Assembly (NCBI GenBank): GCA_022414725.1
Contig: CM039464.1
Coordinates: forward strand, 48,989,697-49,053,696
Length of the DNA: 64,000 nt
Origin: Microglena sp. YARC
Taxonomy: Eukaryota > Chlorophyta > Chlorophyceae > Chlamydomonadales > Chlamydomonadaceae
Reading direction: 5' to 3'
The position numbers and the translations under genes are program-made. The notes under the pieces were generated by a model that did no database searches, was not told the origin of the DNA, and worked only from the letters and a program-made list of their open reading frames with translations. Every line of letters begins with the position of its first letter. Positions within the stretch are counted from its first letter, which is position 1. Below are positions 1-10,900 of the stretch, piece after piece.

Positions 1-585
1 ATACAATGTTTTCTATTACTGATCATTACCATACAATGTTTTCTATTACTGATCATTACCATACAATGTTTTCCATCACAGATGGCAACCATACAATGTT
101 TTCCATTGCAGGTCACCACCATACACATGTTTTCCTTCACAGATCACCACCATACAATGTTTTCCATTACAGTTCACCACCATCCACTTGTTTTCCATCA
201 CAGATGGCCACCATACACACGTATTTCATCACTGATCACCACCATACAATGTGTTCCGTCACAGATCACCACCATACACACCTTTTCCATCACTGATCAC
301 AACCATACACATGTTTTCCATCACTGATCACGACCATACAATGTTTTCCATTACAGGTCACCGTACACTTGTTTTCCATCACAGATCACCATCGTACACA
401 TGTTTTCCATCACAGATCACCACCATACAGACCTTTTCCATCACTGATCACAACCATACACTTGTTTTCCATCACAGATGGCCACCATACAATGTTTTCC
501 ATTACAAGTCACCACCATACACATGTTTTCCATCACAAATAACCACCATACACTTGTTTTTTTATCACGTATGGGCATAATACAC
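1..585. repeat. 30-bp minisatellite array
   Basis: Degenerate tandem copies of a ~30-bp unit containing TTTTCCATCACAGATCACCA. Open frames here on both strands are by-products of the period being divisible by three. The array lies upstream of the first visible exon and is probably intronic. No gene seen. Confidence 0.85.
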
Positions 586-1008
586 CTGCAGGTGGAGGTA
601 ACTGGTATTCTGGTGCAAGGCCCTTCACCTGCAGACGCCATACAGTGGTGGGGGTGGGGGTGTGTATGTGTGTGGTGGGAGTGGGGGATGGGGTGTGGGT
701 GGGGGGCTCTTAACATGCAGTCGGCACAGAGCGTTCAGAAATACACACATTTAATCAGACCAACTAGTATACACCTGCAGGTGGAGGTAACCAACTTTAA
801 CCACATTTAACCGACTTTAACCACATTTAATCGGACCAACTGGTATACACCTGCAGGTGGAGGTAACCGACTTTAACCACATTTAACCGACTTTAACCAC
901 ATTTAATCGGACCAACTGGTATACACCTGCAGGTGGAGGTAACCGACTTTAACCACATTTAACCGACTTTAACCACATTTAATCGGACCAACTGGTATAC
1001 ACGTGCAG
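583..1008 (+). repeat. Acceptor-side exon echoes of gene A exon a1
   Basis: The junction ACACCTGCAG|GTGGAGGTAAC recurs at about 583, 771, 850 and 927 before the copy that opens the real exon at 1009. Spacer units contain ACTTTAACCACATTTAA. Each copy carries intron end, AG acceptor and the first ~10 bases of the exon. Confidence 0.8.
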
Positions 1009-1127
1009 GTGGAGGTAACCGAAGTCGCCATAAGCAATGCCGCCGATGATGAAGAGCGTGTGAACAAGCTGAACGTGCAACTGGAAGAAGCTCTGGCGCA
1101 TGTGGTGAAGATGAGGCTTCAAAACAC
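1009..1127 (+). CDS. Gene A exon a1
   Basis: Bounded by GTGCAG at 1003-1008 and donor GTAAGT at 1128. It encodes about 39 residues, acidic then amphipathic (NKLNVQLEEALAHVVKMR), likely part of a coiled coil. The last two bases need one base from the next exon. Both junctions are echoed in the flanking introns, which supports the boundaries. Confidence 0.65.
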
Positions 1128-4100
1128 GTAAGTTCTTGGATCGTGGTTTTCTTTTCAGCTACGAGCAGCAGCTTCTAGGCAGCTCCCTGACTGGCAAGTT
1201 GCAACTGGCAAGTTCTGTGGAGCATGACAAGAGGGTGAGGCTGATGCACATGTAGGTTCTTGGATCGTAGCTTTTCTTTTCAGCTACAAGCAGCAGCTTC
1301 TAGGCATCTCCCTGACTGGCAAGTTGCGACGGGCAATTTCTGTGGAGCATGACAAGAGGGTGAGGCTGATGCACATGTAGGTTCTTGGATCGTAGCTTTT
1401 CTTTTCAGCTACGAGTAGCAGCTATGCGCAGCAGCATCTAGGCAGCTCCCTGACTGGCAATTTGCAACTGGCAGGAGCTCTGGCGCATGTGGTGAGGTTG
1501 AGGTTTGTGAACATGTGAGTTCTTGGGTCATAGCTTTTCTTTTCAGCTACGAGCACCAGCTACGCGCAGCAGCTTCTAGGCAGCTCCTTTACTGGCAAGT
1601 TGCAACTGCATGTGGTGAGGGCTACGAGTATGTGAGTTCTTGGGCCATAGCTTTTCTTTTCAGCTGCGAGCACCAGCTTCTAGGCAGCTCCTTAACTGGC
1701 AAGTTGCAATTAGCAGATGCAGTTAAGCTTGAAGAGAGGTTGAGGTTGGGGAACATGTGAGTTCTTGGGTCATAGCTTTTGTTTTCAGCTACGAGCACCA
1801 GCTACACGCAGCAGCTTCTCGGCAGCTCTCAGACTGGCAAGTTGCAAGTGGCAGAAGCTGTGGCGCATGTGGTGAGGGTGAGGCTGATGAACATGTGAAT
1901 TCTTGGGTAATAGCTTTTCTTTTCAGCTACGAGCACCAGCTTCTAGTCAGCTCCCCGACTGGCTAATCGGCCAAAGCTAACGCAACCCAGTGCACTTTGA
2001 AGCAGACACAATCAGCTGTCCAGAACTGCTGAAACATTTGGGTGCAGCACAGTGGCTGGCTCAGGGAGATGCCCAGAAGCTGCTAAAAGGCCGAAAACAA
2101 AATCATCAACATGGAGATGCATGATGTTGGAGGTTGGACCAGCCTGGCGTTCCAGTTTGGGCAAGTCCCTTTGACCTATTCGGCTACTCTTGGAATGCAA
2201 CTTACATGTGGTATAGGGTAAACCCTAAGCATTCACGTTAGTTCCCACTTGTATGCTTGCAGACAGGACGTTGCAGTAAGAGAGAAGCACATCAAGAACG
2301 CCCGCCAAGATTAAGAATTCACTGTGGATCATGTTGCCGCCTTGTACTTGGTTGCATCATTTCAGAATGTGATAGATGTTCAAACCTGAGCATTCACACC
2401 AATCCCTACGCTTATGCTAGCAGACAGGACATAGCAGTAAGGAAGAAGCACATCAAGAGCGTCGACCAAGATGAAGCATTCCCGGTGGATTGATTGCCGC
2501 CTTGTACTTGGCTGCATCATTCCTGAATATGGTAGATGTTAAACCCTGAGCATTCACACCAATCCCTACTCTTATGCTTGCGGACAGGACATAGCAGTAA
2601 GGAAGAAGCACATCAAGAGCGTCGACCAAGATGAAGCATTCCCTGTGGATTGTATTGCCGCCATGTCCTTGGCTGCATCATTCCTGAATATGGTAGATGT
2701 TAAACCCTGAGCATTCACACCAATCCCTACTCTTATGCTTGCGGACAGGACATAGCAATAAGGAAGAAGCACATCAAGAGCGTCAACCAAGATGAAGCAT
2801 TCCCTGTGGATCGTATTGCCGCCATGTCCTTGGCTGCATCATTCCTGAATGTGGTCAGATGTGGTATATGTTCAACCCTGAGCATTCACGCTAACCTGTA
2901 CTCGTATGCTTGCAGACAGTAAGTTGCAGTCAGGGTACAACAAAGCGTGCGCGGCAGCGCAAATTCGCGCACGCTTTTTGAGCCCCACTGCGCGTTCCGC
3001 GCAGTTTTTCAACCCCCTTTAGGTGCAGCGCGCACTTTTTGCGCTTTTTGCACTACAAAGCGCTGACCAATTTGACATGTGTGCGCTTTTAGCGCTGACA
3101 ATTTGACAAAATGTAGTACCCTGGTTGCAGTAAGGAAAAAGCTTCTCACGAAAGCCCGCCAAGATGAAGCATTCCCTGTGGATCGTATTGCGGCCGTGTA
3201 CTTAGCTGTATTATTTCTGAGTGTGGTATATTTTCAACCTTGAACATTCACGCTAATCCTTACTTGTATGCTTGCAGAAAGGACGTTGCAATAAGGCAGA
3301 AGCAGGTCAAGAACGCCCATCCAGATGAAGAATTCCTGGCGGATCGTATTGCCGCCTTGTACTTGGCTGCATCATTTATGAGTGTGGTATATTTTGAAGC
3401 TTGAACATTCACGCTAATCCTTACTTGCATGCTTGCAGAAAGGACGTTACAATAAGGAAGAAGCAGGTCAAGAACGCCCATCCAGATGAAGAATTCCTGG
3501 CGGATCTATTGCGGCCTTGTACTTGGCTGCATCATTTATGAGTGTGGTATATTTTGAAGCTTGAACATTCACGCTAATCCTTACTTGCATGCTTGCAGAG
3601 AGGACGTTGCAATAAGGCAGAAGCAGGTCAAGAACGCCCATCCAGATGAAGAATTCCTGGCGGATCGTATTGCCGCCTTGTACTTGGCTGCATCATTTAT
3701 GAGTGTGGTATATTTTGAAGCTTGAACATTCACGCTAATCCTTACTTGCATGCTTGCAGAAAGGACGTTGCAATAAGGAAGAAGCAGGTCAAGAACGCCC
3801 ATCCAGATGAAGAATTCCTGGCGGATCTATTGCGGCCTTGTACTTGGCTGCATCATTTATGAGTGTGGTATATTTTCAACCTTGAACATTCACGCTAATC
3901 CTTACTTGCATGCTTGCAGAGAGGACGTTGCAATAAGGCAGAAGCAGGTCAAGAACGCCCATCCAGATGAAGAATTCCCGGCAGATTGTATTGCCGCCTT
4001 GTACTTGGCTGCATCATTTCTAAGTATGGTATATTTTCGACCCTGAACATTCACGCTAATCTTTACTTGTATGCTTGCAGAAAGGACATTGTAGAAAGGA

Positions 4101-4938
4101 AGAAGCACGTCCTGAACGCCCATCCAGATGAAGAATTCCCGGCGGATCGTATTGCTGCCTTGGCCGCATCCCTCCCACTGGCTTCCTTGCAACCTGCTGA
4201 AAGAACGGTCATAGGGTTTGGACCTAGCAGAGTGATAGGCACGCGATCTGCAAGTTGGTCCTTGAAGCTTGGTGTAGGATCTTCATCTGCAACCAATAGG
4301 ATCAGTGACAGTGCCTTGAAGTGCCCTCCTAACCCGTTCTTCCCTAACGACCCAAAACGGAGCAGAACGGCAGCTGTGGTAAGTAAACTTTAACCCTAAA
4401 CAAAAATAGCAGTTATAAATAATAATATAAATAATACAAGTTCTACCTGAGTTTTGAAAGAATGAGAACATCTCTACCACACCTCAATCAGTTTTTCTTT
4501 TTTTTCGACGACGCGTCGGCATTCCGTTGCTATTCCGTCGAACGCTACACCCCCCAGACCCCTCAATATCAGGACGCGCTGCCCCCCGACCCCCCTAGGC
4601 TCCGCGCTTCGCGCTCCGCCATACGATGGCTACGCAACTATCCTGAAATCAGGGTTGAGTAGCCTAAGTAGCTACTCAACCTGGACTACATGAATCTGAA
4701 ATAAAACACACTAACCACAATGCAAAAAAAGGGGGCAGTGCCCTCCTAACCCGTTCTCCCCTAACAACCGAAATAGAACAGAACGGCAGCTGTGGTAAGT
4801 AAGCTTCGACCCTAAACAGAAATAACAGTAACAAATAATAATGTGAATAATTAAATTTCTTCCTGAGTTTTGAAATAATGAAAACATCTTTACTACACCA
4901 CAATGCTAAAAGAGACAGTGTTTGTAGTGCGTGTGTGT

Positions 4939-4994
<56 letters not shown>

Positions 4995-7900
4995 GAGACA
5001 GAGAAACAGAGAAACAGAGAGAGATGGGTAGGGTTAGGTGATTGGAGGTGTGTGTGTGGTGGTGGTGGTGGTGTGTGTGGGGGGTGGGGGGGTGGGGGTG
5101 GGGGGGGGGTAATGGTGGTTGTGTATGTGTGCGAGATGTGAGGTGTGTTGGTGGTGGCAGTGGTGGGGTGGGGGTGGGGGGGTAAACAAATGGTAGTGTC
5201 CTCCTAACCCTTTCTGTCTTAGTGACGCCGAAACAGAACAGAAAACAAAACGCCAGCTGTGATGAGTGCCAGCTGTGATGAGTGCCAGCTGTAATGAGTG
5301 CCAGCTGTGATGAGTGCCAGCTGTAATGAGTGCCAGATGTGATGAGTGCCAGCTGTAATGAGTGCCAGCTGTGATGATTGCCAGCTGTAATGAGTGCCAG
5401 CTGTGATGATTGCCAGCTGTAATGAGTGCCAGCTGTGATGATTGCCAGCTGTAATGAGTGCCAGCTGTAATGAGTGCCAGCTGTAATGAGTGCCAGCTGT
5501 GATGAGTGCCAGCTGTAATGAGTGCCAGCTGTAATGAGTGCCAGCTGTGATTAGTGCCAGCTTTGTTTAAGACGCACTGGCTAGCTCCAGGTTTGGCCCA
5601 AGGACAGGGAAAGGGAGCTGCCTGGAATCTGCTATGCGTAGCTCAGAAAATAAAGTGCCCAGGATGATCAGTGAACAGGCTTTGCAGTGCCCTTCTGACC
5701 TTTTCTGCACTAGTGACGCTAAATGGAACAGACCCGCAGCTGTGATGAGTGTCGGTTATTTTTTATATTTGTCGTGGTAGGTTTCAGGCGCACTGGCTAG
5801 CTCCAGGTTTGGTCCAAGGACAGGGAAAGGGAGTTGCCTAGAAGCTGCTATGCGTAACTCAGAAAATGAACAGTGCCGAGTAGGATCAGTGAACTAGCTT
5901 TGCAGTGCCCTCCTAACCTTTTCCTTTGTGACCGGAAACGTAACAGAACGGCAGCTGTGGTAAGTGTCGGTTCTTATTGTAATATTCGTCAAGGTAGCGT
6001 ATGTGTGTGTGAGGTGTGTGTGTGTGATGGTGGTGGTGGGTAAAAACGGTAGTGCCCTCCAGGTGCCCTCCTTACCTTTTTCTGCCCTAGTGACGTTAAA
6101 CGGAACAGAACGGCAGCTGTGATGAGTGTCGTTTTTTAAATATTTTTCATGGTATCTCCATAGGTGCCGAAGTCCAAAAACACCCTAAGTTGGTACAAGA
6201 TTGTGGTACAGAGCCGCACAGGCCCCAAAATGCTCGGAATCGAATTCCGTCTGGCCCACCTTTCGCGCAATTGTGTCAGCTACGCGCTCATGTATTTCCG
6301 GTCCGCATTGGCATGCGGTCGCGAGCAGCCTAGTACGGAAGGCCGGTGGCAGTACATCAGATGTGCGATAAATTGTGGTACAAATCCAGATCGTGACAGA
6401 CACGAGGCCGCGCGAGCTATTCCGAATCATGTGACCGCGGGACGTAAGGCTTATCAAGCCCCTACCACAAGGTCGGAGGCTGCGCTTCAGCCTTGGCCTC
6501 GGAATTTACTGAGATAGCAGCACAACTCGAAAATTCACCCTATCACCCCCCAATCCCACCTCCCAACTTGAGATTTCACCCCCCTTTCCCAAATCAAAAA
6601 CTAACTTCAGATGTGGATGTTTGAAACAAAGTTGAAAACAAAGTTATTTTTTGCATATATTTTGAAATTAAATTTTAATTTTGAAATTTCAAATTTTAAA
6701 TTTTAAAACAAAAGTTAGTCTTCGTGCTATAAAGCAAAGCTAAGACCCAAAATGAAACAATTCAGCTTGTGCAGTGTTGTGCCACACTTAGGGCACCCAC
6801 AATATGGAAATAATCAGTATTTTTGGGATCCATATTCACCCGTACTGCCCATGTACTGCCATCCAAAATCTGATGTAACAATTTCGTATGAGGAAAGGTG
6901 TGCACAATAGGGCTACCTACTTTTATTTTACGAAAACTTGTCATTGATAGCGATAGGCTCCGTTCCACTTCTACATAAAATCCGTACCGACTTCGGGAGC
7001 CCCATAGTGAAAAAAATCACATGTTTTTCTTTGCCTGCTTCCCACAGCCTGAGAGAACCCAACTCTGAGTATTTATATGTTGAACTGATGTAGTTAGGTA
7101 ACTTATTAGCAAAAAAGGTTTTCTTTGGACTTGAGGTAATAGGTGAAAACCATCCGTACCACTCAGGGTCTGACTTAGGCACTTGTGTAGATAGCTGTCA
7201 GGCGCACTAGCTAGCTCCAGGTTTGGCCCAAGAACAGGAAAAGGGAGCTGTCTAGAAGCTGCTATGCGTAGCTAAAAAAGAGAACAGGGCCCAGAAGGAT
7301 CAGTGAACGGGAAGTTCATTGTTGACATCTTGGGGCTTGGCCCAGTGGCTGGCTCAGGGAGCTGCTTAGAAGCTGCTGCCCTTAGCTGAAAAGAAAAGCT
7401 GTGCCTTCTCTCTTCTTGCTAGGTTTCTCTTGCAGTGCTTGCTCACTGTGCTCACTACCCAGCCCTTTGACATTCTTACTGCACTTTAACTCAGGTTTTT
7501 TTTAAGTGCTACTCGTAGCACAAGAGCTCAATTACGTACCTTGGTGTTTTGAGGGTGCTACGTTAGGGCCTCATGGGGTTGCTTCAGGGGGCCAAGATGA
7601 GGTGCCTGTCATTTTTCCATTTTTTGCTTTGTTTAATTGTTTTTTAATTCATTGTTTTATTTAGCATTATTGAATTGTTTTGTAATTGTTTTGTTGCTGT
7701 TTAGAATAAGCACCCCAAAGGGTGCTTCTGGGGTCGTGTTGGGGGGGGGCAAACGCTGCTAGTAGCATCTCAAAAGTTCCTTTTTGTGGGCCCAAATGCT
7801 GCTAGTAGCACCCCAAAGGAGTCTAGGAGAATCATGGTGCTACGCAAAGACACTGGTTCATTTCCTGATAAACGAACTGCTCCTACTCCCTTTACCAGTG

Positions 7901-10900
7901 ACTTGCATGCTGGTTGGGGAGAAGGGGGGGGGGGGGGGGGGAGGGGGGAGCTTGGTCATGGACTCCCACCCCCCTTGGTCTCATGAGTGTCTCTCTTACC
8001 CACAATCACTCCCACCCAGAAACAGTCCCACAAACAATCCTACCCACAAACACTCCCACCCAGAAACATGCCCACAAACACTCCTACAAATATTTAAAAA
8101 CATCTGCTCCTACTCCCTTTACCGGTGGCTTGCATGCTGGTTGGGGAGAAGGGGGAGGGGGGCTTGGTCATGGACTCCCACCCCCCTTGTTCCCATGAGT
8201 ACCTCTCTTACCCACAAACAATCCCACCCAGAAACACCCCCACAGGCAATCACACCCACAAATACTACCACCCAGAAACACGCCCACAAACACTCCTACA
8301 AATATAAAAAAAACTGCTCCTACTCCCTTTACGGGTGACTTGCATGCTGCTGGGGAGGGTGGGGGGATGTAGGGGGGGGGGGGGGGGGGGGGAGCTTGGT
8401 CATGGACTCCCACCCCCCTAAGTCTCATGAGTACCTGTCTTACCCACAATCACTCCCACAAATACTTCCACTCACAAACACTCCTGCTCCCTAACCCTAT
8501 GACTTGCAAGCAGCTTTCACTTCTCTCCTATCCCATGTCCCTCTATTGCAGTCTTTGATTCGGAAACTCCTGCTCTCCAAAACCTTGCTCCCTAAACCCC
8601 TGCTCCCTATACCCCTGCTCCCTAAACCCCTGCTCCTTACACCCCTGCTCCCTAAACCCCTGCTCCCTAGACCCCTGCTCCCTTAACCCCTGCTCCCTAG
8701 ACCCCTGCTCTCTAAACCCCTGCTCCTAAAACCCCTGCTCCCTAACCTAATGACTTGCATGCCCTAAACCCTTAAACCTTAAACCCTAAACCCTACCACA
8801 GGCCAGCTTCCATATAGTGGAGCCTGCATCTGGCTGCCCTATGGCTCCTGCTACCTTGATCATGGACGCCGACACCCCGTGGTCCTCCGAGTACTGCGCC
8901 CAGGTCGAACCGGACCAGGTGCACTTGGGCGTAGCGGTGCCCAAACCTCCGCAGAAGGCAGCCACTGCCCAGCCCGTCGGTCAGGACAAGGGGTGGGTGG
9001 GCGAAGGGGGGCCCAAGCCACCGCTGAAGATAGCCACGACCTCAGCAGAAGCCACAGCAGCCACTGTAGAAAACACTGCAGCCACAGCAGAAGCTACAGC
9101 AGTTGCAGAAAATATGGCAGGTGCCACAGCTGCCACTGCAGAAAACACAGCCACACCAGAAGGAACAGCAGCAACTGCAGGAAACACAGCAGAAGCTACA
9201 GCAGTCGCAGAAGCCACAACAGAAGCCACAACAGCCACTGCAGAAAAGACAGCAGAAGCTACAGCAGTCGTGGAGGCCACTGCAGAAGGCACAGCAAAAG
9301 CTGCAGCAGCAACTGCAAAAAAAAACAGGAGAAGCTTCAGCAGCCACAGCAGCCACTGCAGAAAACACAGCAGAAGGCACAGCAGTCGCAGAAGCCACAG
9401 CCGCCACTGCAGCCACTTCAGAAAACACAGCAAAAGCTACAACAGTCGCAGAAGATACAGCAGAAGCCACAGCAGAGGCCACAGCTGCCACTGCAGAAAA
9501 CACAGCAGAAGCTACAGCAGAAGCCACAACAGCCACTGCAGAAAACACAGAAGAAACAGCAGAAGACAGCAAAAGACTGCCTCCGCAAGAGACAGCCACG
9601 GCCCAGCAGGTGGAGACGCAAGCTAAGGGCGAGCAAGAGAAACAGAAGGAAGGAGAGGGTGTTGATGGGAAGATTGAAGAGGGTAAGCAGAAGCAAGGGA
9701 AGAGGGATAGATGGGAAGAGCAGAAAGGGGAGGCAGGTACAGGAGAGGCAGGTGCAGATGCAGGGGAGGCAGGTGCGGTCTTGAGCAAGAAGAAGAAGCG
9801 AGGGACCGAGGGTGAGGGTGGTCAAGGCACAGGGCAGCGAGTAGAGGCAGGTGCAGTAGTGAGCAAGAAGCAAAAGCGAAGGGAGGCAGGTACAGAAGTG
9901 GGCAAAGAGCAGAATCCCGAGGCATCCGGCAATGAACCAGGGCATGTGGAGATGCATGGAGGAGAGGAGACGCCAAAGCAGTCCAAGAAAAGTGAAAGGA
10001 GAGCCGCAAAAAATGCTGCTGCTGCCGCTGCTGCTGCTGGGGATGATGGAATTGCTGCTGCTCCTGCTAGCGATCACACACCAGAGCAGTCCGAAAAAAC
10101 CGCAAGGAAAAGTGAAAGGAGAGCCGCAAGAAATGCTGCCGCTGCTGCTTCTGGGGATGATGGAATTGCTGATGCTCCTGTGGATGCTACAGCTCTTGCT
10201 AGCGACGACACACCAGAGCAGTCGGAGAAATCCGCAAGGAAAAAAGCAAGGAGAGACGCAAGAAATGCTGATGCTGCTGCTGTTGAGGATGGTGGAATTG
10301 CTACTGCCCCTGTAGATGCTGCTACTGCTCCTGCTAGCAATGACACGCCAAAGCAGACTGAGAAGGCTGCAAGGAGAGCCGCAAGAAAAGCTACTGCTGC
10401 TGGGGATGGTGGAATTGCTGCTGCACCCGTAGATGCTGCTACTGCTCCTGCTAGCAATGACACGCCAAAGCAGACTGAGAAAGCTGCAAGGAGAGCCGCA
10501 AGAAAAGCTGCTGCTGCTGGGGATGGTGGAATTGCTGCTGCCCCTGTAGATGCTGCTCCTGCTAGCAATGACACGCCAAAGCAGACTGAGAAAGCTGCAA
10601 GGAGGGCCGCAAGAAAAGCTGCTGCTGCTGGGGATGGTGGAATTGCTGCTGCCCCTGTAGATGCTGCTACTGCTCCTGCTAGCAATGACACGCCAAAGCA
10701 GACTGAGAAAGCTGCAAGGAGGGCCGCAAGAAAAGCTGCTGCTGCTGGGGATGGTGGAATTGCTGCTGCCCCTGTAGATGCTGCTACTGCTCCTGCTAGC
10801 AATGACACGCCAAAGCAGACTGAGAAGGCTGCAAGGAGGGCCGCAAGAAAAGCTGCTGCTGCTGAGGATGGTGGAATTGCTGCTGCCCCTGTAGATGCTG

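Noticed and set aside
6164..6517. Transposase gene in the TA-type element
   Set aside because: The 117-codon frame is not conserved in the second copy (59136-60180) and has no DDE-type motif.
8761..8797. Telomere or chromosome end
   Set aside because: Only a few CCCTAAA-type units, interstitial, directly before an exon acceptor.
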